A DNA stretch of 64,000 bases, taken from contig NZ_AP022871.1 of the NCBI RefSeq assembly GCF_011764565.1, forward strand, positions 7,316,320 through 7,380,319. The letters are read 5' to 3'. Position 1 is the stretch's first letter. Every line of letters starts with the position of its first letter. The notes under the pieces are model-generated. The model saw only the letters and a program-made list of their open reading frames with translations, was not told where the DNA came from and searched no databases. Shown here in pieces: positions 7,779 to 16,254 of this stretch. The position numbers and the translations under genes are program-made. Origin of the DNA: Phytohabitans suffuscus (lineage in GTDB: Bacteria; Actinomycetota; Actinomycetes; Mycobacteriales; Micromonosporaceae).

Positions 7779-8810
7779 GTGCAGTACGAGCTCCGCCAGC
7801 AGGTCGTCGAGCCGCGCCGCAAGACGTTCAAGTACCTCGCCGACCGGTACGGCGACCAGCCGGTCTCCCGGTACGTGGAGGCGACCGTCGGCGTGCAACC
7901 CACCGAGAACTTCCACTACCGTCCACTGTGGGCACCCGACCACGAGCTGTACGACGAGACGTACTCCGCCCTGCGCCTCGCCGACCCCTACTCCTTCCTG
8001 GACCCGCGCCAGTACTACTACGCGCCGTACGTCACCGCCCGGGCGCAATGGCACGACGCCGTCGGCAGGACACTGCGGTACGTCGAGGACCGCCGGCTCT
8101 TCGACCACCTGCCCGCCGGCTGGCGGGAGCTGCTCGGCGGCCTGGTGCTGCCGCTGCGGCACTACGAGTCCGGCGCCCAGCTCGTCTGCGTGACCGGCGC
8201 CCGCTTCGCCTACGGAACCTCGATCGAGCAGTGCCTGTCCTACGCCGCGTTCGACCGCATCGGCCTCGCCCAGACGCTGAGCCGGGTCGGCTTCGCCCTC
8301 GCCGACGGTGGGGACGAGCTGCTCGGCGCCGCCAAGGAGAGCTGGGTCGGCGAGCCCGCCCTGCAGGGGCTGCGCCGGCTCTGCGAGGAGCTGCTCGTCG
8401 AGCCGGACTGGGGGGCCGCGGCGATCGGCCTGGACCTGGCCGACCGGCTGCTCTACCCGCTGCTGTACCAGCACCTGGACGAGGCCGCGCTGCGCACCGG
8501 CGCCGGCCCGTACAGCCTGTTCGCCCAGCACCCGGCCGGCTGGTACGCCGACCACCGGCGCTGGCTCGACGCGCTCGTCGGCACGTGGTGCGCCGACCCG
8601 GTGCACGGCGCGGAGAACCGCGCCATCCTCGCCGGCGTCGTGGCGGCCTGGCTGCCGCGCGCCGCCGCCGCGGTGACCGACTTCGCCCGCGGCGTCGAGC
8701 GCCTTGTCGCGGCCGAGGCGCCGGAGGCGGTGGCCGCGCTCGCCGAGCGCGCCGCCGCGGACCTGGCCCGCCTGGGCGTACCCGTCGAGCCCCAGCAGGT
8801 GACGGCATGA
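7779..8810 (+). CDS. dmpL: phenol hydroxylase beta (small) subunit, DmpL-like
   Basis: The 343-residue protein is the non-catalytic ferritin-like subunit of the multicomponent phenol hydroxylase (soluble diiron monooxygenase). Characteristic pieces are VGVQPTENFHYRPLW and the aromatic-rich DPRQYYYAPYVTARA, followed by long helices. It pairs with the diiron subunit two genes downstream. GTG 7779 is favoured because the purine run AAAGGGGG stands eight bases before it; an upstream GTG at 7761 would add six residues. The stop overlaps the next start in ATGA, so this opens a tightly coupled operon: beta subunit, regulatory protein, alpha subunit, gamma-like subunit, ferredoxin, dioxygenase, reductase. 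Confidence 0.92.
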   Translation: MQYELRQQVVEPRRKTFKYLADRYGDQPVSRYVEATVGVQPTENFHYRPLWAPDHELYDETYSALRLADPYSFLDPRQYYYAPYVTARAQWHDAVGRTLRYVEDRRLFDHLPAGWRELLGGLVLPLRHYESGAQLVCVTGARFAYGTSIEQCLSYAAFDRIGLAQTLSRVGFALADGGDELLGAAKESWVGEPALQGLRRLCEELLVEPDWGAAAIGLDLADRLLYPLLYQHLDEAALRTGAGPYSLFAQHPAGWYADHRRWLDALVGTWCADPVHGAENRAILAGVVAAWLPRAAAAVTDFARGVERLVAAEAPEAVAALAERAAADLARLGVPVEPQQVTA

Positions 8811-9163
8811 GCGGGAGTCGCGAGGCTACGGGCCTCGACCACGACGGCGGACGAGCGCCGAGCGACGGAGCGCGGCAGGCACAGCGGGTCCGCACGGTCG
8901 GCGTGGATCTGCAGGAGGCCGGCGAGGACGCGCGCGGGGTGGTGGTCGCCGTCGAGCGGGACAACCCCGGCGCGACCGTCACCCAGCTGCCCGGCCTGGT
9001 GCGCATCCAGGTACCCGGCCGGCTGGTCATCCGCCGCGCGTCGGTGGAGGAGCAGCTCGGCCGGGAGTGGGAGACGCACGAGTTCCAGCTGGCGATCGTC
9101 TCTTACCACGGCCACATCGCGGAGTGGGACGAGGACGAGATCGTCATCCAGTGGGACCACTGA
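8807..9163 (+). CDS. dmpM: phenol hydroxylase effector (coupling) protein, DmpM/MmoB-like
   Basis: This is the cofactor-free regulatory protein of the diiron hydroxylase, needed for efficient turnover when the reductase delivers electrons. The conserved core (VDLQEAGEDARGVVVAVE ... ATVTQLPGLVRIQVPGRLVI) and the C-terminal EDEIVIQWDH are typical of the MmoB/DmpM family. At 118 residues it is longer than the usual 90 or so; the first 28 residues are low in conservation signals, so either a short extension exists or translation starts later. The ATG sits in ATGA with the upstream stop. It lies 13 bp before the alpha-subunit gene, which has its own GAGGAGG ribosome site. Confidence 0.9.
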   Translation: MSGSREATGLDHDGGRAPSDGARQAQRVRTVGVDLQEAGEDARGVVVAVERDNPGATVTQLPGLVRIQVPGRLVIRRASVEEQLGREWETHEFQLAIVSYHGHIAEWDEDEIVIQWDH

Positions 9164-9176
9164 GAGGAGGCAGACG

Positions 9177-10683
9177 ATGGCTCAGAAACTGTCGATGAAG
9201 CAGCGCTACTCGGCGTTGACCCGCGACCTCGACTGGACACCGGACTACGTCGACCCGGCCCGGGTCTTCCCGTACACCGCGTTCGAGGGGATCAAGGTAC
9301 ACGACTGGTCGAAGTGGGAGGACCCGTTCCGGCTCACCGTCGACGCCTACTGCAAGTACCAGGCCGAGAAGGACAAGCGCCTGTACGCCGTGCTCGACGG
9401 CTTCGCCCAGGGGCAGGGACACCTGTCGCTGTCCGACGCCCGGTACCTCAACTCGATGAAGCTGTTCCTGCAGGGCGTCACGCCGCTGGAGTACGCCGCG
9501 CACCGGCACTTCGCGTTCCTGGCCCGCTACTACAACGGTCCCGGCCCGCGCTTCGCCGCGCTGTGCCAGTCGATCGACGAGCTGCGGCACACCCAGACCG
9601 AGGTCCACACGCTCTCGACCTACAACAGGTACTACGGCGGCATGCACAGCTGGCCGACGATGTTCGACCGGGTCTGGTACCTGTCGGTGCCGAAGTCGTT
9701 CTTCGACGACGCGATGTCCGCCGGGCCGTTCGAGTTCCTCATCGCGATCTCGTTCTCGTTCGAGTACCTGCTGACCAACCTGCTGTTCGTGCCGTTCATG
9801 AGCGGCGCCAGCTTCAACGGCGACCTGCCCTCGATGACGTTCGGCTTCTCCGCGCAGAGCGACGAGAGCCGGCACATGACGCTCGGCCTGGAGGCGATCA
9901 AGTTCCTGCTGGAGCAGGACGAGGCGAACGTGCCGATCATCCAGGAGTGGATCGACAAGTGGTTCTGGCGGGGGTACCGGCTGGTCGCCCTCGTCGCGCA
10001 GATGATCGACTACATGCTGCCGCGCAAGGTGATGAGCTGGAAGGAGTCCTTCGAGCTCTACTTCGAGGAGCAGATGCTCGGCGGGCTCTTCAAGGACCTG
10101 GAGTTCTACGGGATCACCCCGCCGCGGCACGTCGAGCACGCCATCGCGGAGAAGGACCTGCTGTCGCACCAGGTGTACTGGACGCTGTACTCGTTCTCGT
10201 ACGCGGCGGCGTTCACCACCACGCTGCCGGACCCGGCGCACCGGGCCTGGCTGCGCGAGCAGTACCCGGACACGTTCGAGCGGTACTACCAGCCGCCGTT
10301 CGACCGCGCCGCGGCGATCCAGGAGGGCGGCGGGCGGTTCTTCTTCCAGGGGCTGCCGCAGCTGTGCCAGGTCTGCCAGGTCCCGATGCTGTTCACCGAG
10401 CCCGGCGACCCGACGACGCTGTGCCAGCGCGAGCGGGTGTACCGCGGCGAGCGGTACCACTTCTGCTCCGACGGCTGTCAGTGGATCTTCGACCGGGAGC
10501 CGGCGAAGTACGTGCAGGCATGGCTGCCGGTCCACCAGATCTACCAGGGCAACTGCGGCGGGCCCACGGTGCCCGACGTGCTGGCCTGGTACGGCATCCA
10601 GGACGGCGACGCGGGGAGTACCTCGGCTCGCTCGACCACGCCGACTGGCAGCGCTGGCACGCCGAAGCCCCGGTGGGGGCTGA
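9177..10683 (+). CDS. dmpN: phenol hydroxylase alpha (diiron catalytic) subunit, DmpN-like, 3' end frameshifted
   Basis: This is the oxygenase subunit that hydroxylates the ring. The carboxylate-bridged diiron ligands are visible: LEYAAHRHF (Glu), DELRHTQ (Glu-x2-His), SFEYLLTN (Glu) and DESRHM (Glu-x2-His). The C-terminus has paired cysteines (CQVC and CSDGC), as in other phenol hydroxylases. As given, the frame reads into the next gene. A lost G in GGGG (10613-10616) would restore GEYLGSLDHADWQRWHAEAP. A second lost G in GGGGG (10675-10679) would give a stop at 10681, just before the next start, making a protein of about 502 residues. Both repairs are inferred. The fusion is most likely a sequencing artefact. 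Confidence 0.9.
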
Positions 10684-10685
10684 CC

Positions 10686-11009
10686 ATGCCGGTTCGCGCG
10701 ATCACCGAGGCGTACGAGTTCCCGTCCCGCTCGCGGGCCGAGCTGTACGGCGACGACCAGCTCGTCCACGTGCTGTGGAAGGGCAACATGCTGCTGGCCG
10801 CCGCGGCCACCTTCCGGGTACCCCGGGCGATGCCCTGGGCCGAGTTCCTGGCCGGCGTGGTCGACCCGTGGGCCGCCTCCGACCCGGACTACCGGCCGGG
10901 CACCGGCCGCTCCTGGACCCTCGACGGCCGGCCACTGGAGCCGCGCGACGCCGACACGCTCGCGGACCTCGGCGTCGGTCACAAGAGCCTGCTGACCTTC
11001 GATACCTGA
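10686..11009 (+). CDS. dmpO: phenol hydroxylase gamma-like subunit, DmpO-like
   Basis: The 107-residue protein begins MPVRAITEAYEFPSRSRAEL and contains HVLWKGNMLLAAAATFRVP, resembling the small DmpO/PhO subunit that stabilises the hydroxylase hexamer. It lies between the catalytic subunit and a ferredoxin gene, the standard position in DmpLMNOP operons. The ATG at 10686 is preceded by the purine-rich GGTGGGGG, and its stop overlaps the ferredoxin start (TGATG). In the sequence as given it is in frame with the alpha subunit because of the suspected frameshift, but family sizes argue for a separate protein. Confidence 0.82.
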   Translation: MPVRAITEAYEFPSRSRAELYGDDQLVHVLWKGNMLLAAAATFRVPRAMPWAEFLAGVVDPWAASDPDYRPGTGRSWTLDGRPLEPRDADTLADLGVGHKSLLTFDT

Positions 11010-11368
11010 TGCCGACCGTCACCGTGCTGCCCGACGAGGTCGCCGTCGCCGCGGGCGACGGCGAGGGCATCCTCGCCGCGCTGTACCGCGCCGGGTTCGG
11101 CTACCGCACCGGCTGCCGCCGCGGCGGGTGCGGCGTGTGCAAGGTCGACCTCGTCTCCGGCGAGGTCGACTACCCGGCAACCGTCGCCGGCACGGTGCTC
11201 ACCGCCCAGGAGCGCGCCACCGGCACCTGCCTGTCCTGCCGCGCGGTGCCGCGCGGCGACGTCGTCATCCGCCTGCGCGACGAGCGGTTGCGCTGCCTGA
11301 TTCCCTTCCTCCGCCCGGCCCCCTTCCCACGCCCCGACCCCTCCCAACGCCCCGAAAGGAAGTCCTGA
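11009..11368 (+). CDS. plant-type [2Fe-2S] ferredoxin, XylT/DmpQ-like
   Basis: A 119-residue ferredoxin with the cluster motif CRRGGCGVC (C-x4-C-x2-C) and a fourth cysteine in GTCLSC. In catechol meta-cleavage operons such small ferredoxins (XylT, DmpQ) reactivate catechol 2,3-dioxygenase by reducing oxidised active-site iron, and here it stands directly before that gene. The start overlaps the upstream stop by one base. The C-terminal 25 residues are proline- and arginine-rich and probably disordered. It could also help electron transfer to the hydroxylase, but the separate reductase with its own ferredoxin domain makes reactivation the better inference. Confidence 0.88.
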   Translation: MPTVTVLPDEVAVAAGDGEGILAALYRAGFGYRTGCRRGGCGVCKVDLVSGEVDYPATVAGTVLTAQERATGTCLSCRAVPRGDVVIRLRDERLRCLIPFLRPAPFPRPDPSQRPERKS

Positions 11369-11369
11369 C

Positions 11370-12281
11370 ATGGGTGTCATCCGACTGGGCTACGTACACG
11401 CCCGGGTCACCGACCTCGAGGCCGCCCGCCGGCACTACGGCGACACGCTCGGCATGCGCCTGGTCCACCAGAAGCCGGACACGCTGTACTACAAGGCATG
11501 GGACGAGTGGGACCACCACTCCGTCGTGCTGGAGGAGGGCGGCGTCGGCCTGGTCAAGCTCGGCTACAAGGTCGAGCGCGGCGAGGACCTCGACCGCTTC
11601 GAGCAGCGCGCGCAGGCTTTCGGCGCCATCACCGAGCGGATGAGCAAGGGCGACAACCTCGGCGTCGGCGACGGCGTGCGGATCGTGCTCCCCTCCGACC
11701 ACGTGGTCGAGCTGTACCAGGAGATCGAGGTCGTCGGCACGGACACCGGTACCGTGAACCCGGACCCGTTCCCGCGCCACCTCGTCGGCGTCGGCGTGCC
11801 GCGCATCGACCACGCCCTGATCACCGCCGAGGACCCCGGGACGGTGGAGCGGTTCTTCGCCGAGGTGCTCGACTTCGGCGTCTCCGAGCGGGTGGTCACC
11901 GAGCTCGACGGCGGTGAGACCCTCGGCTCCTGGATGTTCTGCACGAACACCCCGCACGACATCGCCTTCATCAAGGGCCCCAACGGCAAGCTGCACCACT
12001 TCGCCTACTACCTGACCGACTGGGCCGAGATCAAGCGGGCCGGCGAGCTGTTCGCGATGGACGACGTCTCCGTCGACATCGGACCCACCCAGCACGGCAT
12101 CACGCGCGGGCAGACCATCTACTTCTTCGACCCGTCGGGCAACCGCAACGAGGTCTTCTCCGGCGGGTACATCACCTATCCGGACTTTCCGGCGATCACC
12201 TGGACCGCCGACCAGCTCGCCAAGGGCATCTTCTACATCAGCCGGGAGCTCAACGAGCGCTTCACGTCGGTGCTGACCTGA
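11370..12281 (+). CDS. xylE: catechol 2,3-dioxygenase (extradiol)
   Basis: This enzyme opens catechol next to the diol to give 2-hydroxymuconic semialdehyde. The 303-residue length and two vicinal-oxygen-chelate repeats match the XylE/DmpB family. The iron ligands are visible in the C-terminal half: the histidine in RIDHALIT, the histidine pair region KLHHFAYYL and the glutamate in SGNRNEVFSGGY. The ATG follows one base after the ferredoxin stop, with AAAGGAAG upstream. Its place between ferredoxin and reductase in the hydroxylase operon shows that the substrate is the catechol produced by that enzyme. The semialdehyde dehydrogenase or hydrolase steps are not in this window. Confidence 0.95.
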   Translation: MGVIRLGYVHARVTDLEAARRHYGDTLGMRLVHQKPDTLYYKAWDEWDHHSVVLEEGGVGLVKLGYKVERGEDLDRFEQRAQAFGAITERMSKGDNLGVGDGVRIVLPSDHVVELYQEIEVVGTDTGTVNPDPFPRHLVGVGVPRIDHALITAEDPGTVERFFAEVLDFGVSERVVTELDGGETLGSWMFCTNTPHDIAFIKGPNGKLHHFAYYLTDWAEIKRAGELFAMDDVSVDIGPTQHGITRGQTIYFFDPSGNRNEVFSGGYITYPDFPAITWTADQLAKGIFYISRELNERFTSVLT

Positions 12282-13360
12282 TGGTCGCGTACCACCGGGT
12301 GAGCGTCGAGCCGGTCGGCCGCGAGGTGCGGTGCCGGGAGGACCAGCCCATCCTCGACGCCTGCCTGCGCGCGGGCATCTGGGTGCCGCACTCGTGCACC
12401 CACGGCACGTGCGGCACATGCAAGGCCGAGCTGATCGACGGCGAGGTCGACCACGGCAACGCCTCGGCGTTCGCGCTGATGGACTTCGAGCGCGACGAGG
12501 GAAAGGTCCTGCTGTGCCAGGCCAGCCCGCGCTCGGACCTGGTCGTCGAGGCGGACGTCGACGTCGACGAGGGCCTGGAGCTCCACCCGGTGCGCGACTT
12601 CACCGGCACCGTCACGGAGCTGGCCGACGTGGCTCGGGACATCCGCGTGGTACGCATCGCCCTGGACGAGGAGCTGCGCTTCGCGCCGGGGCAGTACGTG
12701 GCGCTGCGGGTGCCCGGCACGCCCGCCACCCGCACGTACTCGCTGGCCAACCCGCCCACGCAGCGGCGGCTCCTGGAGCTGCACGTGCGGCGTACCCCGG
12801 GCGGGCTGGCCAGCGACGGCTGGGTCTTCGGCCCGATGGCGGCCGGCGAGCGGGTCTCGCTCTCCGGCCCCTACGGCCGGTTCGTGTTCCGCCCGGCCCG
12901 CCCCGAGCCGGCGATCATGGTCGCCGGCGGCACCGGCCTGGCCCCCATCGCCTCGATGATCCGCCACGCCCTGGCCGCACCGTCCGGCCCGCGGCTGTAC
13001 CTCTACCACGGCGCCCGCACCCGCGCCGACCTGTACTGCGTGGACGAGTTCCGCGCGCTGGCGGCCGCCCACCCGGACCGCTTCCGCTACCGCCCGTGCC
13101 TGTCCGAGCAGACGCCCGAGGACCCGGCCGGCGGCGGCTGGGACGGCGGCGCCGGCCTGGTCACCGACGTCCTCGCCGCCGACTTCGACCGCTGTTCCGG
13201 CCACGTCGGATACGTCTGCGGCCCGCCGCCGATGGTGGACGCCGCGCTGAAGCTGCTGATGCGCAAGCGGCTCTTCCCGCGCGACATCTACCGCGAGGAC
13301 TTCTTCAGCGAAGCCGACCGCGCGACCGGCGGCGTCCGAAGCCCGCTGCTGAGACGCTGA
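12281..13360 (+). CDS. dmpP: phenol hydroxylase reductase, DmpP-like
   Basis: The 359-residue protein carries electrons from NADH to the diiron hydroxylase. The N-terminal ferredoxin domain holds CTHGTCGTC and a fourth cysteine in LLCQAS (about residues 35-85). The FAD domain has RTYSLANPP, and the NAD domain has AGGTGLAPIASMI and YVCGPPPMVDAAL. The start ATG overlaps the dioxygenase stop (TGATGG). Placing the reductase after the dioxygenase rather than straight after the O subunit differs from Pseudomonas dmpKLMNOP, but every component of the enzyme is present. It is the last gene of the operon; a GC-rich, loosely paired stretch follows. Confidence 0.95.
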   Translation: MVAYHRVSVEPVGREVRCREDQPILDACLRAGIWVPHSCTHGTCGTCKAELIDGEVDHGNASAFALMDFERDEGKVLLCQASPRSDLVVEADVDVDEGLELHPVRDFTGTVTELADVARDIRVVRIALDEELRFAPGQYVALRVPGTPATRTYSLANPPTQRRLLELHVRRTPGGLASDGWVFGPMAAGERVSLSGPYGRFVFRPARPEPAIMVAGGTGLAPIASMIRHALAAPSGPRLYLYHGARTRADLYCVDEFRALAAAHPDRFRYRPCLSEQTPEDPAGGGWDGGAGLVTDVLAADFDRCSGHVGYVCGPPPMVDAALKLLMRKRLFPRDIYREDFFSEADRATGGVRSPLLRR

Positions 13361-13933
13361 CTCCGGACGCCGCCCCGCCCGGTCAGCGGCGGCCGGGTGG
13401 GGGAGTCGGTCATCTGCCCGAGCGGGTCGACCGCTAGCGGCCGCGGTTCGCGGGCGCGTCGGGGGTGGATGGCCGAGATCGGAGAGGTCGGCTGCCACCT
13501 GGGAGGCTGTGGGAACGCCGAGTGCCTGGTACAGGTGCAGTGCCTGCCGGAGGCGGGAGGCGGCTGAGGCGCTGTCGCCCATGTCGGCGGCGGCCTGGCC
13601 GATACCCTCGAGGGCGCGTGCCTCCTCCAAGCAGATCGAGTTCACTCAAGGCGTGGAACACCTCGAATCCCAATCCGTCCGGCAGATCGGGACGCTCGTC
13701 GAAAAGGAACGGAACCATCGGTGTCGTACACCGAATTGGAGTTCCAGGCGGCGACGGAGTTCGAGCGTCCGCGGCTGGTGGGACGCTCGACCCGTACCGG
13801 AACCCCACCACCGTCACGCATACGTCGCACGCCCGGACCTGTTCCTGACAGTACCGAGCGGGGTGCCCGTCGCGGGCCGCGAAGTAGAAGAGGGTGCGCC
13901 GCTACGCGGCATAGGCTGGACGTTTCGTCAAGG
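13361..13933. other. gene-poor gap with decayed coding remnants
   Basis: About 570 bp follow the phenol operon without a convincing intact gene. The only recognisable content is a TPR fragment on the minus strand (13469-13645). Open frames on both strands here are short, disagree in codon use and match no family I recognise. The stretch marks the boundary between the catabolic cluster and the accessory region. Confidence 0.5.
13469..13645 (-). pseudogene. C-terminal fragment of a TPR-type regulator
   Basis: The translated piece ICLEEARALEGIGQAAADMG followed by a typical SRLRQALHLYQALGVP ending is the usual last tetratricopeptide repeat of actinobacterial BTAD/TPR regulators. Only about 59 codons survive and no full frame precedes them. 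A second TPR-like fragment lies about 1 kb upstream at 14650-14817, on the other side of a toxin-antitoxin pair, so an ancestral regulator gene may have been broken up here. Confidence 0.5.
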
Positions 13934-14251
13934 TCAGCGGTGATATGCGTCGCGCCGATGGTCAACGTCAAGGACGTGAACCTGGCGGCGCTTGTCGTCG
14001 ATGCGATACCGGACTCGATATTCACCGCGTCTGGCACGCCAGAGTCCTTCAAAGGGAGCGTGCAGTGGAGCGCCGACGCGATGCGGTTCACGTCGTAGCG
14101 GGCCGTTGACGAACTCCCAGGCCGCGAACGCGGCGCTGGCCGGGAGGCCGTCGCTCAGAGCGCGCCTCGCACCGGGCGACAGGACCACCGTGTACGGGTC
14201 GAGCTCGCCGGCTTCACTGTTTGAATCTGTCTGTTCATTCGCCTCGTTCAC
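13934..14251 (-). CDS. RelE/ParE-family toxin
   Basis: The 105-residue protein contains a RelE-type core: YTVVLSPGARRALSDGLP at the start, then GLWRARRGEYRVRYRID and VHVLDVDHRRDAYH, the typical strand-rich end with basic and His/Tyr residues used in mRNA cleavage. A GTG at 14251 overlaps the antitoxin gene by 17 bp, so the two are translationally coupled. About 20 extra N-terminal residues precede the core, and a later start is possible. Ribosome-dependent mRNA interferase activity is the family expectation; RelE- and ParE-type toxins cannot be told apart here. Confidence 0.85.
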   Translation of the reverse strand: MNEANEQTDSNSEAGELDPYTVVLSPGARRALSDGLPASAAFAAWEFVNGPLRREPHRVGAPLHAPFEGLWRARRGEYRVRYRIDDKRRQVHVLDVDHRRDAYHR

Positions 14252-14525
14252 GAGCCCGCCGCTGCGCCATGAGCACGGCCATTTCCTCCGCACTGGTGCC
14301 TTCGCCTCTGTCCAGCGCAGCCTCGGCCTGCCGTATCCGCACCATAGCGGCCGGATCAGACAGCAGCTCAATCGTGGCTTCCAGTGATTCAAGATCCTCA
14401 GCGGAGATCAGCACCACGTACTCACGGCCATTACGCGTGATATGGACACGGTCATGGGTACGGTCGACGTTGTCGGCCACCTCTGAGAGCCTGGCCTTCG
14501 CCTCGGATAGCGGTATGGTCGTCAT
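14235..14525 (-). CDS. Phd/YefM-family antitoxin
   Basis: The 96-residue protein begins MTTIPLSEAKARLSEVADNV and continues with RVHITRNGREYVVLISAEDL, the standard Phd/YefM DNA-binding fold, followed by a charged, helical toxin-binding tail. It lies upstream of and overlaps the toxin gene, the normal order for autoregulated RelBE/YefM-YoeB-like pairs. The upstream region contains an AT-rich stretch (GACTATGATTCTAGTC) standing out from its GC-rich surroundings, a plausible promoter or operator. The pair sits between two TPR-gene remnants, hinting at arrival by insertion. Confidence 0.88.
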   Translation of the reverse strand: MTTIPLSEAKARLSEVADNVDRTHDRVHITRNGREYVVLISAEDLESLEATIELLSDPAAMVRIRQAEAALDRGEGTSAEEMAVLMAQRRARERGE

Positions 14526-14876
14526 AGACTATGATTCTAGTCTGTCCTGGCCTCTGCGTCCACGGGCCAGTCGGATCAGGCCGGGCCGGCGCGAGGGTTG
14601 GACGATCGCCGAGGCGGCCGGCGACGACACCCCGGACGGGATACAGCGGCAGTGCGAGCGCCTCGCGCCAAGCCTCGCCCGCGGCGTCGGTATCGCCCGA
14701 GCAGGAGTGGGTGTCGCCGAGGTCGGTGAGGATGAGCCCGGTGAGGTGGTCGTCGCCTGCCTGACGCGTGAGTTCGGCCTGCGCCTTCGAGGCGACGGCC
14801 GCGTGCGGTCCGAGGAATGGCGGGCGGCCTGGCCGGTGGCTCAACGGTAAGCCGGTCGGGTGGTATGTTCGGTGGC
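14526..14876. other. intergenic stretch between antitoxin gene and riboswitch
   Basis: About 350 bp hold the antitoxin promoter region at the left end, including AT-rich bases near 14524-14545, and a decayed TPR fragment on the minus strand (14650-14817). No intact gene is supported. The right end leads into the SAM riboswitch of the aminotransferase gene. Confidence 0.5.
14650..14817 (-). pseudogene. TPR-protein fragment
   Basis: About 56 codons read as a tetratricopeptide segment (ASKAQAELTRQAGDDHLTGL, then LGDTHSCSGDTDAAGEAWREAL), the pattern of BTAD/TPR regulators. The surrounding frame has no similarity and no start or stop in sensible places. It probably shares an origin with the fragment at 13469-13645. 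Confidence 0.45.
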
Positions 14877-14990
14877 GGTCAAGAGTGTCAGCGTCAAGCC
14901 CCGGCTCGCTGGCCGGCAACCCTCGTGTTCACGGTGGGGTGCCCCGGGTGACGACCAGGCCCGTGGCCGAGCCGCGTCGCGGGTAAGCGT
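14877..14990 (+). ncRNA. S-adenosylmethionine riboswitch (SAM-IV-like)
   Basis: The leader of the class V aminotransferase gene contains the conserved SAM-binding core: AGAGTGTCAGCG, GTCAAGCCCCGGCTCGCTGG, CCGGCAACCC, then GGTGGGGTGCCCCGGGTGA. The closing helix pairs GGTC near 14877 with GACC near 14953. This order of segments, and the trailing GC-rich pseudoknot-capable part, resemble the actinobacterial SAM-IV class or its I/IV variant. It would reduce expression of the downstream gene when SAM is plentiful. Exact ends and subclass need a covariance-model search. The identification as a SAM riboswitch itself is strong. Confidence 0.85.
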
Positions 14991-15008
14991 GAGCTTGGAG
15001 GGCTTCCC

Positions 15009-16254
15009 GTGCTGCTCGATGTTGTCGGCGCTGATCTGCCGGTCCGGTTGCGTTCGGGGAGAAGGCGCGCTTCGCGCATCTGGACTACGCGGCGTCCGCG
15101 CCGTGCGTCCGGGCCGCGGCCGATGCGGTGGAGGGGATGCTTCCCTGGTACGGCAGTGTGCACCGTGGCGCCGGTGCGCGTTCTGGTAAGTCCACTTTGG
15201 AGTACGAGCTGGCCCGGCAGGCGGTCGGTGATTTCGTCGGCGCCCGGGCCGGTGACGCGGTCGTGTTCACGCGTAACACGACTGATGCGCTCAACCTGCT
15301 GGCCCGGGTCCTGCCGGTGGGTACGACGGCGGTGGTGTTCGAGGGGAGCACCACGCCAACCTGCTGCCGTGGCCGGCCGCGGTGCGCCTGCCCGCGCCGC
15401 CGGGACCGGACGCGGCCGCCGAGTCGCTGGAGCGGGCGTTGGCGGGGATCGCGGGGCCGGCGGTGTTCGCGGTGACCGGGGCCAGCAACGTGACCGGGGA
15501 GGTCTGGCCGGTCCGCCGCCTGGCCGACGTCGCCCGCGCGTACGGCGCCCGGGTCGTGGTCGACGCGGCGCAGCTGGCCCCGCACCGGGTCGTCGACATG
15601 GAGGCTCTGGGCGCGGACTACCTGGCGTTCTCGGGGCACAAGCTGTACGCGCCGTTCGGTGCCGGTGTGCTGGTGGGCCGCTCCGACTGGCTGGACGCGG
15701 CCGAGCCGTACCTGCGTGGGGGCGGGGCGAGCGTGGCGGTGGGCGACGGTGCCGGCGACGTGACCTGGGCGACCGGGCCGGCACGGCACGAGGGCGGCAC
15801 GCCGAACCTGCTCGGCGCGGTGTCGCTCGCCGCGGTGTGTACGGCGCTGGCGGACGCCGACCGGGATGCGCTGGAGGCGGGCGAGCGGGATCTGCTGGCC
15901 CGGTTGCGGGAAGGGCTGGCGGGAGTGCCGGCCGCGGTGCCGGTGAGCCTGTTCGGTGCCGAGCACGAGCGGGTGGGGATCGTCTCGGTGGCCCTGCCCG
16001 GCCAGGACGCCGCCGCGGTCGCGCAGCGGCTCGCGCTCGACCACGGCATCGGGGTACGGGCCGGGCAGTTCTGCGCGCATCCGCTGGCTCGCCGCCTCGC
16101 CGGTTCCGCGGCGCCGGGCGGTGACGACTGCGGTGCCGGGCCGGCGGCGTTGCTGCGGATCAGCTTCGGTCTGGGTACCCTCGCCGAGGACATCGACCGG
16201 GTCGTGGCCGCCCTCGCTCAGGAGACACTTCGAGATCCGTCAGATGCGCCCTGA
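15009..16254 (+). CDS. class V aminotransferase / cysteine desulfurase-like enzyme, two frameshifts as given
   Basis: A PLP enzyme of the NifS/SufS fold. Recognisable parts include HLDYAASAPCVRAA, SVHRGAGARS, VVFTRNTTDALNLLA, VVVDAAQLAPH, the PLP-lysine site LAFSGHKLYAPFG and GVRAGQFCAHPLARR with the cysteine near the active site. The frame is broken twice, at GGGG 15056-15059 and GGGG 15343-15346. One added G at each restores SGEKARFAHLDYAAS and FEGEHHANLLPW, giving about 415 residues. GTG 15009 has GGAGGG upstream. With a SAM riboswitch in the leader, a role in sulfur amino-acid metabolism is likely; the exact substrate is unknown. The two identical-type losses look like sequence errors. 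Confidence 0.85.

Noticed and set aside
9177..11009. Single protein fusing the phenol hydroxylase N and O subunits
   Set aside because: The fusion depends on a broken frame near 10616; the other frame restores a normal alpha-subunit end and the O subunit has its own start and ribosome site.
12233..13645. Long minus-strand gene opposite the hydroxylase reductase
   Set aside because: Only its first 59 codons resemble a protein (a TPR end); the remainder is antisense to the reductase and looks like noise.
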